NCBI GenBank assembly: GCA_947458625.1
Contig: CANGZN010000004.1
Span: 1 to 36,293, forward strand
DNA from: Chitinophagaceae bacterium
GTDB lineage: Bacteria > Bacteroidota > Bacteroidia > Chitinophagales > Chitinophagaceae
Reading direction: 5' to 3'
DNA: 36,293 bases
This document shows positions 14,945 through 22,341 of this stretch, one piece after another (the first letter of the stretch is position 1; every line of letters starts with the position of its first letter). The notes beneath the pieces are model-generated. The model saw nothing but the letters and a program-made list of their open reading frames with translations. It searched no databases and was not told where the DNA came from. Made by a program: the position numbers and the translations under genes.

Positions 14945-15370
14945 ATGAAAAAAAATATGGACATACAGATCATATGGATCGCCCTAGCGATCGGATTGGG
15001 AGCCGGGATCATGAGTGGCCTTATTGGCATCGGAGGGGGCATCATCATGGTACCCGCCCTTGTGATTTTTCTGCAATACAACCAACACCAGGCACAAGGA
15101 ACATCGCTCGCTGTGCTGACCATGCCGGTGGTGATCCTTGCCTCCTTTTATTATTACACCCAGTGCAAAGCACAAGGAACACCGATCGACTTGCGAGTGG
15201 TAGGACTCCTGGCTCTTGGATTTATTGCAGGCGCCTATGTAGGTGGCCGTTGGGCGCTGACACTCTCACAAGCCCAATTGAAACAGATCTTCGCAATCGT
15301 ACTGATCTACACAGCCATCCGGATGTTGGAATGGGATCAATGGCTTATTCAGTTAGTCAAAAAAAGTTGA
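14945..15370 (+). CDS. Half-size TSUP (TauE/SafE) family transporter
   Basis: A 141 aa membrane protein of the TauE/SafE (DUF81, TSUP) family, whose members export sulfite, sulfoacetate or other small organic anions. The N-terminal helix carries the family glycine pattern GLGAGIMSGLIGIGGGIIMVP, followed by QAQGTSLAVLTMPVVILAS, and a second unit GFIAGAYVGGRWALTLSQAQLKQIF. Full-length members have about 250 residues and two such repeats; this one has only one repeat and about four helices, and its ends look intact, so it probably dimerises rather than being a fragment. The start lies 1 nt after the crcB stop, with a second ATG five codons in (MKKNM). Substrate unknown. Confidence 0.88.
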   Translation: MKKNMDIQIIWIALAIGLGAGIMSGLIGIGGGIIMVPALVIFLQYNQHQAQGTSLAVLTMPVVILASFYYYTQCKAQGTPIDLRVVGLLALGFIAGAYVGGRWALTLSQAQLKQIFAIVLIYTAIRMLEWDQWLIQLVKKS

Positions 15371-15425
15371 CGCCGACGTGTTGAATTTACGCGCCTGATG
15401 CATCCTGACTCAAAGGTCCTATTTT

Positions 15426-16010
15426 ATGCCCCTGGAGCGATATCGACACTTGTCTGACGAGGAACTGCTGGAACGGTTCCATTCCGGAAAGGACACGGAC
15501 AGTCTGGGCCATCTGATGCAACGCTATACGCTGATGCTTTTAGCCGTTTCGATGAAATACCTGAAGGATGAGGAAGCCGCACGCGATACGGTTCAACAGG
15601 TTTTTTTGAAAGCGATCACTGAGCTGGGAAAGTATAAAGTCACCTATTTCAAGTCCTGGATCTATCAGATCGCCAAGAACCAATGCCTGATGCAACTTCG
15701 AGATCAGAAAAAATGGGGCACTCCGTTAGAAGCTGAATCCTTACCCATCGAAGGGGATGCGGCCATCGATCTGGAACAATGGACTGAAAAAGAACAACAG
15801 TTCGACCACCTGAATATTGCCTTGCAATCGCTGAGTGAGGAGCAACGGCGTTGCGTAACTTTATTTTATCTGGAGAAAATGAGTTACCGACAAATAGCAG
15901 AAAAAACAGGACACGGCATTGCAACGGTCAAAAGTCATATCCAGAACGGAAAAAGAAATTTGCGGATCGCCCTGGCGAGCCATAAAACAGCGGCAAGAAA
16001 TGAACGATAG
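15426..16010 (+). CDS. ECF-type RNA polymerase sigma factor
   Basis: A 194 aa sigma-70 family protein of the extracytoplasmic-function type. Region 2 spans about residues 25-92 (LMQRYTLMLLAVSMKYLKDEEAARDTVQQVFLKAI, FKSWIYQIAKNQCLMQLR) and region 4 about 126-185 (LSEEQRRCVTLFYLEKMSYRQIAEKTG, the helix-turn-helix GIATVKSHIQNGKRNLR). Regions 1.1 and 3 are absent, as expected for ECF factors. The anti-sigma-like gene starts inside its last codons (11 nt overlap), typical of a co-translated sigma/anti-sigma pair. It follows the TSUP gene after 55 nt; only a poor promoter-like TGAATTTA is seen there. Target promoters cannot be predicted from the window. Confidence 0.93.
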   Translation: MPLERYRHLSDEELLERFHSGKDTDSLGHLMQRYTLMLLAVSMKYLKDEEAARDTVQQVFLKAITELGKYKVTYFKSWIYQIAKNQCLMQLRDQKKWGTPLEAESLPIEGDAAIDLEQWTEKEQQFDHLNIALQSLSEEQRRCVTLFYLEKMSYRQIAEKTGHGIATVKSHIQNGKRNLRIALASHKTAARNER

Positions 16011-16356
16011 TCCTACACATAAACAAGATCAAGGCAACGGAGTAGACCCGCAGGAGATCCTTCGCTACACCTCCGGCCAAATGAGTGACGAAGAAGCTCG
16101 TCGACTGGAAGCTCGTTCACTCGAAGATCCATTTCTCGCAGACGCGCTGGAGGGCATGGAACAAACTGCAGACACCAAGCGTTTGGAACAACTCGCGTAC
16201 TCCCTGAATCAGGACTTGAAAAGAAGACTGAAAAAAAAGAGGTCAAAAAATAAATGGATCGGTTTTGAGACTCCAATCTGGTGGCCTTGGACCATCCTGA
16301 TCCTGCTGTTGCTAATTACCATCGCCTACCTGTTCATCCGAAAACTAGGCGGGTAA
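16000..16356 (+). CDS. Small single-pass anti-sigma-like protein
   Basis: A 118 aa protein with a cytoplasmic N-terminus and one C-terminal membrane helix (about residues 93-113, WWPWTILILLLLITIAYLFI). The N-terminal part (PQEILRYTSGQMSDEEARRLEARSLEDPFLADALEGME, about residues 17-54) matches the short anti-sigma-like module common in Bacteroidota; it has no His-Cys-Cys zinc motif. A basic stretch (KRRLKKKRSKNK) precedes the helix, consistent with the N-terminus being inside the cell. There is almost no periplasmic domain, so signal sensing would have to involve the helix or a partner. The start ATG at 16000 overlaps the sigma gene end; a longer frame from 15919 is entirely within the sigma gene. 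It converges on the Mur ligase with a 4 nt gap. Confidence 0.85.
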   Translation: MNDSPTHKQDQGNGVDPQEILRYTSGQMSDEEARRLEARSLEDPFLADALEGMEQTADTKRLEQLAYSLNQDLKRRLKKKRSKNKWIGFETPIWWPWTILILLLLITIAYLFIRKLGG

Positions 16357-16360
16357 GCGT

Positions 16361-17731
16361 TTAAAGAGCATTCCATACCTGCTGGGCAAATTGCTCCAAT
16401 GAAGGATCCCGCGCGCCCATTAACAAAAGAACCGTATCTGCATTGAGGTGTGATCGAACGGCATCCATGAAATGATTTCGGTCTTCAATAAAATATGCAG
16501 ACACGCCCAGTTGACGCAGATCTTCAACGAGGTCGTTGGCTGAAATATCACGCTGAGCCGTACCTCCTGCAAAATAAATCTCACTCATCCAGATCTCATC
16601 TCCCGGACGTAAAGCAGCGGAGATCTCTTGCACATAATCGGGTCGCAAAAAACGCGTGGGCTTGAACCCATGGGGTTGAAACCAGGCGATCAATTTGGGC
16701 GCAATGGGCTGACAGGCGCGAATCGACGCAGCACATTTGGCCGGGTTATGCGCAAAATCATCGATCACCCATACCCCATTTTTATTACCCAATACCTGAT
16801 GTCTTCTATAGATGCCCTCATACTGTCGTAATGCTTCCGCAGCCACTTCCAACGATACGCCGAGCGTGCGAGCAACTGCAACAGCTGCCAAGGCATTCTC
16901 CATATTATGCCGACCGACCTGATTCAACTCAAACCATACATCACCCACTCGAAAACGGATCTCCATACCGGATTGCTGAAAGTCCATCGCCACGGAACCT
17001 GCTTCTGATGAAGGGTCTGCAGAAAAATCCAGCTGCTGATCAGTAGAAAGTCCTGCACTCAACGAATGACTTCGATTCACGATGAAAACATCGCTCTGCT
17101 CCCGAAACACCTTGAATAAACGAACCAGCTCATCCAGTTCCTGATGGTCTTTATCGATGTTCAATAATACGCCTATGGCCGGATGATATTGGATGATGGA
17201 ACCATCACTTTCGTCGGCCTCAATGATCAGCCACTCTCCGCCACCCACAGCTGCATTGCCGATGAGTCCCTTGCGGATCAATTTGGTCAGCCCGGCACCA
17301 CTAATGATTCCGGGTTCAAGACCGGCATGTTCCAAGATACTGTATAGCATGGCACTGGTCGTACTCTTGCCGCTAGTGCCCGCTACCGCAATCGTTTTTC
17401 GGCTAGCAGCGATCAAGGCCAACAGATCTGAACGGTGAAGGACCGGAATCCCTCGCTCTTTTGCCATCCGGTACTCTTCCACTGTATCCTCTACGGCCGT
17501 GGAAACGATCACCACATCGATGTCCTTGGAAAATCCTGAACCATCCTGCGCATAGCAACGAATGCCGGCAGCCTCCAGTTTCTCACGCACTTCACTGGGA
17601 GATGCAAACAATCGATCACTGCCGCTCACCTGTTTTCCGATTCCTTGTAGATATTGGGCCAGCGCACTCATGCCACTACCTCCTATTCCCAGGAAAAACG
17701 GATGACGTATTTCGGATATCGATATCGACAT
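16361..17731 (-). CDS. MurC-like Mur ligase family protein
   Basis: A 456 aa ATP-dependent Mur ligase with three domains: Rossmann-like UDP-binding (GIGGSGMSALAQYL, residues 15-28), central ATPase (P-loop AGTSGKSTT from residue 117, EADESDGS near 170, NIDKDHQELD near 192) and C-terminal ligand-binding (WVIDDFAHNPAKC, GARDP near the end). It is closest to MurC/Mpl, which attach L-alanine or tripeptide to UDP-N-acetylmuramate, but the P-loop is GTSGKST where MurC and Mpl usually have GTHGKTT, and no other cell-wall gene is nearby. It may be a second MurC-like enzyme or a muropeptide ligase. The start follows a TAAATTG box by 4 nt and lies downstream of a terminator, so it is transcribed alone. 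Confidence 0.85.
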   Translation of the reverse strand: MSISISEIRHPFFLGIGGSGMSALAQYLQGIGKQVSGSDRLFASPSEVREKLEAAGIRCYAQDGSGFSKDIDVVIVSTAVEDTVEEYRMAKERGIPVLHRSDLLALIAASRKTIAVAGTSGKSTTSAMLYSILEHAGLEPGIISGAGLTKLIRKGLIGNAAVGGGEWLIIEADESDGSIIQYHPAIGVLLNIDKDHQELDELVRLFKVFREQSDVFIVNRSHSLSAGLSTDQQLDFSADPSSEAGSVAMDFQQSGMEIRFRVGDVWFELNQVGRHNMENALAAVAVARTLGVSLEVAAEALRQYEGIYRRHQVLGNKNGVWVIDDFAHNPAKCAASIRACQPIAPKLIAWFQPHGFKPTRFLRPDYVQEISAALRPGDEIWMSEIYFAGGTAQRDISANDLVEDLRQLGVSAYFIEDRNHFMDAVRSHLNADTVLLLMGARDPSLEQFAQQVWNAL

Positions 17732-17735
17732 GCCG

Positions 17736-17742
17736 CAATTTA
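17736..17742 (-). promoter_or_regulatory. Promoter-like box (TAAATTG), 4 nt before Mur ligase ATG
   Basis: On the minus strand TAAATTG, one T short of TAnnTTTG, ends exactly 4 nt before the ATG. The spacing equals that of five or more other genes in the window. Confidence 0.4.
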
Positions 17743-17764
17743 TTGAATATGGATGCTGGCAGGC

Positions 17765-17792
17765 AAAAAAAATCCCGGCTCGAGGCCGGGAT
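17765..17792 (-). terminator. Intrinsic terminator after DsbA-like gene
   Basis: On the minus strand ATCCCGGC and GCCGGGAT form an 8 bp stem with a 5 nt loop (17772-17792) followed by a run of T (complement of 17765-17771). It begins 5 nt after the DsbA-like gene stop. Confidence 0.92.
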
Positions 17793-17797
17793 CCTAA

Positions 17798-18394
17798 TTA
17801 AGCTCGTTGTTTTTGTCGAGGTGCAGCTTTTTTAGCAGGCGCCTTCGCCTTGGGCTTCGATTTCTTCAAGGCCTCATTGATCGCAGCAGCCAAGTTCGCA
17901 TAAGTGGGCTTGCCCGCCACTAGCTGATCATTGATAAAAAATGTGGGGAGCTCTTTCACTCCTCTATTGATCCCTTCTTTGAGATCATCCTGCACTTGCC
18001 AGCCATAGACACCATTCACCAGGTCATCTAGAAATTTCTTGTTCTTGACACCGGCTTCTTTACTGTGTAATTTGAGACTGGTTGTTCCTAGGTTACGACG
18101 ATTTTGAAAAAGCACGTTGTGCATTTCCCAGAACTTCCCTTCTTGCGCTGCGGCAACGGCCGATTCACTGGCCTTCAGGCTACGCTGATGTATCAAAGTC
18201 AATGGAAAATGTCGAAACTGAAAACGAATTTTCCCATCGAACTCTTCCAGCAGTTGTTTTACGATCTCGTTCACTTTGGCACATTCCTCACTCTCGTACT
18301 CGCCGAATTCCATTAAGGTTACAGTTGCATCTTTATTACCCACGAAAATTTCTCGGGGCTCAATGATTATAATATCGTCTTTTTTGAATGCCAT
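17798..18394 (-). CDS. Cytosolic DsbA-fold protein with degenerate active site (SxxC)
   Basis: A 198 aa thioredoxin-fold protein of the DsbA type. The N-terminal strand and active-site helix read TLMEFGEYESEECAKV, aligning with the DsbA pattern FGDYECPYC, so the first catalytic Cys is replaced by Ser35 and only Cys38 remains. The helical insertion (FRHFPLTLIHQRSLKASESAVAAAQEGKFWEMHNVLF, about 79-115) and the cis-Pro loop (VKELPTFFINDQLV, near 150) are intact. There is no signal peptide, so it is probably cytoplasmic. The last 20 or so residues form a Lys/Ala/Pro-rich tail (KPKAKAPAKKAAPRQKQRA), unlike typical DsbA and suggestive of nucleic-acid or acidic-partner binding (inference). It could act as a monothiol reductase/transferase or a binding protein. 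It follows clpB on the same strand across a 208 nt structured spacer. Confidence 0.85.
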   Translation of the reverse strand: MAFKKDDIIIIEPREIFVGNKDATVTLMEFGEYESEECAKVNEIVKQLLEEFDGKIRFQFRHFPLTLIHQRSLKASESAVAAAQEGKFWEMHNVLFQNRRNLGTTSLKLHSKEAGVKNKKFLDDLVNGVYGWQVQDDLKEGINRGVKELPTFFINDQLVAGKPTYANLAAAINEALKKSKPKAKAPAKKAAPRQKQRA

Positions 18395-18406
18395 ATTTTT
18401 TGTTTA

Positions 18407-18426
18407 CCCTTTTTAGATAAAAAGGG
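18407..18426. other. Hairpin 12 nt upstream of DsbA-like start
   Basis: CCCTTTTT (18407-18414) pairs with AAAAAGGG (18419-18426), an 8 bp perfect stem with a 4 nt loop. In the minus-strand mRNA it would sit just before the start codon. On the plus strand it is followed by ATTTTTTG and looks like a terminator, but no plus-strand gene leads into it. Confidence 0.6.
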
Positions 18427-18464
18427 ATTTTTTGTAAAACACGAAGCCGTAAAAAAAGTTCACT

Positions 18465-18480
18465 ACAAACAGCTGTTTGT
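18465..18480. promoter_or_regulatory. 16 bp perfect palindrome, candidate operator
   Basis: ACAAACAGCTGTTTGT reads the same on both strands. It lies in the clpB/DsbA-like spacer, 71 nt upstream of the DsbA-like start. No T-tract follows directly in either direction (the nearest, seven T on the minus strand, is 7 nt away), so a dimeric-regulator binding site is more likely than a terminator. Confidence 0.5.
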
Positions 18481-18602
18481 CGGTTTCGCGCTGAAGGTAA
18501 TCTTTTTTGAAAGCCCTCCAAATGTGGATGGCACTGATTTTCGTCTTTTGTTGTATCCTATTGATTAACAATTGTTTAATTAATTATAATAAAAAGTGAA
18601 AA

Positions 18603-21215
18603 TCAGATTTCCCCTTTCACCAGGGGTTCATTGCGAAAGACCACCATCTCGTCAAAAACATCCACTAATACGGGCTGTGAGCGATCGATCGTTCCGGCCA
18701 GGATCTTTTTACTGAGCGGATTGATGATCTCCTTTTGGATGAGTCGTTTGAGGGGTCGGGCTCCAAACTGCGGGTCGAATCCCTGTTCGCTCAAAAAGGC
18801 CAACGCATAGTCGCTGAAGTGCAGGTCGATGCCTGAAGTGGCCAATAGCTCAGACAGGCCTTTCAACTGGATCCGAACGATGCCCTGTATTTCCGACTTA
18901 AGCAATGGCTGAAACAGTATGATCTCATCCACACGATTCAAAAATTCCGGTCGAACTGTCTGCCGTAACAAATGCATCACCTCTCCTTTTGTTCGCTGCA
19001 TTACTTCCTGCACCGTGCGTTCTCCGATCTGTTCAAACGCCTCCATGATGAGGTGGCTGCCCAGGTTACTGGTCATGATGATGATCGTGTTCTTAAAATT
19101 TACGACTCGACCTTTATTGTCGGTCAGTCTTCCATCATCCAGTACTTGCAGAAGCACATTCCAAACATCCGGGTGTGCTTTTTCGATCTCATCCAGCAAT
19201 ACAACACTATAGGGCTTACGTCGTACAGCTTCAGTAAGCTGCCCCCCTTCTTCATACCCTACATAACCCGGAGGTGCTCCTACGAGTCTGGATACGGTAT
19301 GCTTTTCCTGGTATTCACTCATATCGATACGGGTCATCAAACTTTCATCATCGAACAAGTAGGAAGCCAATGCTTTTGCCAGTTCTGTTTTACCGACACC
19401 GGTGGTTCCCAAAAAAATAAAGGAACCGATGGGACGCTTCGGATCTTGCAATCCGGCTCTGCTTCTTCGAATGGCATCGGCCACGGCTGTGATCGCTTCT
19501 TCTTGTCCGACCACGCGCTCATGCAAATGTTCCTCCAAGTGAAGAAGTTTCTCCCGCTCACTCTGCAACATTTTAGCAACCGGAATACCGGTTGATTTAG
19601 CTACGCTTTCCGCAATATCCTCCGCATCGACCTCTTCTTTGAGCAATCGCTTATCAGCAGACTGAGCCAGTTGACTGGTCAACACCTCGATCTGTGTTTC
19701 TTGCTCCTTTATCTTGCCGTATCGGATCTCTGCCACTTTACCGTAATCGCCTTCCCGCTCAGCTCGGTCGGCTTGCTGACGAAGGGATTCAATGGATTGC
19801 TTCGCTTGCTGAATATTATCTACCTGCTCCTTTTCCATTTTCCATTTGGCACGAAGGGTATCACGCAGCACGATGAGGTTGGCGATCTCTGTCTGTAATT
19901 CTTTTAGTTTCGACTCGTCGTTCTCGCGCTTGATCGCCTCCCGCTCGATTTCCAACTGACGTATCTGTCTCTCCAGTGTATCTAACTCTTCCGGCATGGA
20001 ATTCATCTCCAATCGCAACTTGGCGGCACTTTCATCGATCAGGTCGATCGCCTTATCGGGTAGGAATCGATCGGTGATGTAGCGTGACGACAACTCCACG
20101 GCTGCAATGATCGCTTCGTCCTTGATCCGAACATGGTGATGGGTCTCATACCGATCCTTCAACCCGCGCAGGATCGAGATCGCATCTTCCACTGTAGGCT
20201 CGTCCACCATCACCTTCTGAAAGCGACGTTCGAGGGCCTTATCTTTTTCAAAATATTTTTGATACTCATTGAGTGTAGTTGCCCCTACGGCACGAAGTTC
20301 CCCACGTGCGAGTGCCGGCTTCAAAATATTCGCAGCATCCATTGCGCCTTCTCCTCCTCCGGCTCCAACCAATGTATGTATCTCGTCAATGAACAGGATG
20401 ATACTTCCGTCACTTTCGCCAACCTCCTTAACAACACCCTTCAAACGTTCCTCAAACTCGCCTTTATACTTAGCCCCAGCAATGAGTTGCCCCATGTCGA
20501 GGGCATAAATGATTTTGCTCTTTAGATTTTCCGGCACATCGCCACTGATGATCCGGTGTGCAATTCCCTCTGCAATAGCTGTTTTTCCCACACCCGGCTC
20601 GCCTACCAAAATGGGATTATTCTTGGTCCGTCGAGAGAGAATATGAAGGGTGCGACGGATTTCCTCATCTCTTCCGATCACCGGATCCAACTTGCCCTGC
20701 CGGGCCAATTCATTCAAATTCTTCGCATACTTATTCAATGCGTTGAACTCCGTTTGTTGGGTAGCGGAAGTCACTTTCTCCCCCTTACGAAAATCTTTGA
20801 TCGACTTGATCAGATCTGATTCATTCAAGCCTGCATCCTTCAGCAAACCTGCGGTAGTATCCTTGCCCTGTAAGATGGCCAGCAACAGATGTTCCGGAGT
20901 TACAAACTCATCGCCGAAGGTAGCAAGTACGGCACCTGCCCGAAGAACGGCCTGGTTGGCATCCCGACCGATCTGCTGGGCCGCCTCGCCAGAGGTCTTT
21001 GGGAGTTTCTGAATCAATTCATCCAATTTGGATGTTACCACACCCAATGTCACATTGTTCTTTTTCATCAGGTACCCTACCGTTGTATCCTCTTGCTGAA
21101 GCAAGGCTTTGAGGAAGTGGGCCGTTTCAATTGTCGGACATCCAGCATTAAAGGCCAGCTGTTGTGCTTGTTGCACGGCTTCCGCTGCTTTTATCGTAAA
21201 GTTTCCTAAGTTCAT
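18603..21215 (-). CDS. clpB: ATP-dependent disaggregase ClpB
   Basis: ClpB (870 aa), the hexameric AAA+ chaperone that pulls polypeptides out of aggregates together with DnaK/DnaJ. It has an N-terminal Clp repeat domain (about residues 1-145), AAA1 with Walker A GEPGVGKT near residue 204 and Walker [15 protein letters not shown], a coiled-coil middle domain (about 400-530, rich in [18 protein letters not shown]-type heptads), AAA2 with Walker A GTTGVGKT near residue 603 and Walker [14 protein letters not shown], and a C-terminal D2-small domain. The middle domain and length distinguish it from ClpA/ClpC. Pore loop residues are present ([26 protein letters not shown]). No TAnnTTTG box or CIRCE element is visible immediately upstream; the promoter may depend on another sigma factor. 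It is divergent from a serine hydrolase gene. Confidence 0.98.
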   Translation of the reverse strand: MNLGNFTIKAAEAVQQAQQLAFNAGCPTIETAHFLKALLQQEDTTVGYLMKKNNVTLGVVTSKLDELIQKLPKTSGEAAQQIGRDANQAVLRAGAVLATFGDEFVTPEHLLLAILQGKDTTAGLLKDAGLNESDLIKSIKDFRKGEKVTSATQQTEFNALNKYAKNLNELARQGKLDPVIGRDEEIRRTLHILSRRTKNNPILVGEPGVGKTAIAEGIAHRIISGDVPENLKSKIIYALDMGQLIAGAKYKGEFEERLKGVVKEVGESDGSIILFIDEIHTLVGAGGGEGAMDAANILKPALARGELRAVGATTLNEYQKYFEKDKALERRFQKVMVDEPTVEDAISILRGLKDRYETHHHVRIKDEAIIAAVELSSRYITDRFLPDKAIDLIDESAAKLRLEMNSMPEELDTLERQIRQLEIEREAIKRENDESKLKELQTEIANLIVLRDTLRAKWKMEKEQVDNIQQAKQSIESLRQQADRAEREGDYGKVAEIRYGKIKEQETQIEVLTSQLAQSADKRLLKEEVDAEDIAESVAKSTGIPVAKMLQSEREKLLHLEEHLHERVVGQEEAITAVADAIRRSRAGLQDPKRPIGSFIFLGTTGVGKTELAKALASYLFDDESLMTRIDMSEYQEKHTVSRLVGAPPGYVGYEEGGQLTEAVRRKPYSVVLLDEIEKAHPDVWNVLLQVLDDGRLTDNKGRVVNFKNTIIIMTSNLGSHLIMEAFEQIGERTVQEVMQRTKGEVMHLLRQTVRPEFLNRVDEIILFQPLLKSEIQGIVRIQLKGLSELLATSGIDLHFSDYALAFLSEQGFDPQFGARPLKRLIQKEIINPLSKKILAGTIDRSQPVLVDVFDEMVVFRNEPLVKGEI

Positions 21216-21232
21216 AACAGACTATTTTTGTA

Positions 21233-21240
21233 GCTAGTAG
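21233..21240 (+). promoter_or_regulatory. Promoter -7 box (TATTTTTG) for serine hydrolase
   Basis: Perfect TAnnTTTG match on the plus strand, 38 nt upstream of the serine hydrolase ATG, inside the 63 nt divergent region with clpB. Confidence 0.55.
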
Positions 21241-21278
21241 GCCTCAAACACCAATCCAATCGTTCAAACTCAGCAACT

Positions 21279-22328
21279 ATGTCAGTATTCCGATCATTCA
21301 TCTGTCCGCTCGTCATATTTCTCTGCGTGGGACTGCTAGATTTTCAGACTCTTCATGCCCAGCCCAACTGGGATGATCTATCTGCCAAGCTCGACAACTC
21401 ACAAAAAAAACTAGGTACCGATATCGTAGTACTGATCTGGAACAAGGATTCACTGATCTTCAAAAGGGAATTGGGTGATTTCAATACAAAAACACAAGTT
21501 CCGATTGCCAGCTGCAGCAAATGGCTGACGGCAGCCTTGGTGATGAAGATCGTTGAAGAAGGCAAGATCAGTCTGGATGATCCGGTCGTGAATTACATCC
21601 CTGAATTCGGAAAGTATTTCAAAAGCTACATCACACTTCGTCATTGCCTGAGTCATACTACCGGCATCACCGATGAGGACCGGATCCTCAAAAACATGGC
21701 TGAGAGAAGAAAAATGGAATCACTGGAAGAAGAAGTCAATAGTATAGCTGCTCGAAAGATCCGTGCAAATCCGGGCACTGATTTCTGGTATGGCGGGGTT
21801 GGACTGAATATCGCCGGCCGCGTATTGGAAGTGGTGACAAAAAAACGATTTGACGTCTTGATCAAAACCAAACTGCTTAATCCGCTTGGCATGAGACGAA
21901 CTTCATTCACCAACCTCAACGGTGGACCGGTAAATCCCTCCGGCGGAGCGCTCTCAAATGCGGATGACTACATGCGCTTCCAGACTATGTTGTTGAATAA
22001 TGGAAAGATCAACGGTGTTCAATTCCTCAGTATGGAATCCATCGAAGAACTGAGAAAGATCCGGACCGAAGGCCTGCCTGTCCGATATGCACCCAAGAAC
22101 GCGCAGGGATTTCAATACGCATCCGGTGCTTGGGTGATTGAAGGAAAAAATGGTCTGGCCGATGCACTCGCCAGTCCGGGATTGTTTGGCACTTGGCCTG
22201 TTGTTGATTATTGCAACGGTTACTCCAGCCTGGTGTTGGTTAAGAATCTAATCACGGAGGATAGAGCCGATATTCATCAGGAAATCCGTCAGCTGATCAT
22301 GCAACAATTGACCAATCGCTGTCAATAA
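21279..22328 (+). CDS. Serine hydrolase (class C beta-lactamase / penicillin-binding-like fold)
   Basis: A 349 aa exported serine hydrolase of the beta-lactamase family (class C/EstB/D-aminopeptidase-like). A signal peptide covers about residues 1-28 (ICPLVIFLCVGLLDFQTLHA). The nucleophile motif SxxK is S78-C-S-K81 in VPIASCSKWLTAAL. The motif LRHCLSHTTGITDED follows as usual. The second catalytic motif, normally YxN, reads FWYGGVGLNIAGRVLE, with Gly in place of Asn two residues after Tyr. Family members include peptidases, esterases and few true beta-lactamases, so resistance should not be assumed; the natural substrate is unknown. queG begins 13 nt downstream on the same strand, a possible but functionally unrelated co-transcript. 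Confidence 0.87.
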   Translation: MSVFRSFICPLVIFLCVGLLDFQTLHAQPNWDDLSAKLDNSQKKLGTDIVVLIWNKDSLIFKRELGDFNTKTQVPIASCSKWLTAALVMKIVEEGKISLDDPVVNYIPEFGKYFKSYITLRHCLSHTTGITDEDRILKNMAERRKMESLEEEVNSIAARKIRANPGTDFWYGGVGLNIAGRVLEVVTKKRFDVLIKTKLLNPLGMRRTSFTNLNGGPVNPSGGALSNADDYMRFQTMLLNNGKINGVQFLSMESIEELRKIRTEGLPVRYAPKNAQGFQYASGAWVIEGKNGLADALASPGLFGTWPVVDYCNGYSSLVLVKNLITEDRADIHQEIRQLIMQQLTNRCQ

Positions 22329-22341
22329 GCGAACGACCTGC

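Noticed and set aside
18407-18426. Hairpin plus T-run on the plus strand as a terminator
   Set aside because: No plus-strand gene leads into it; the neighbouring genes are on the minus strand. Kept only as a structure of unknown role.
18972-19595. 207-codon open frame on the plus strand opposite clpB
   Set aside because: Composition and lack of any recognisable domain point to a shadow of the conserved clpB codons on the other strand.
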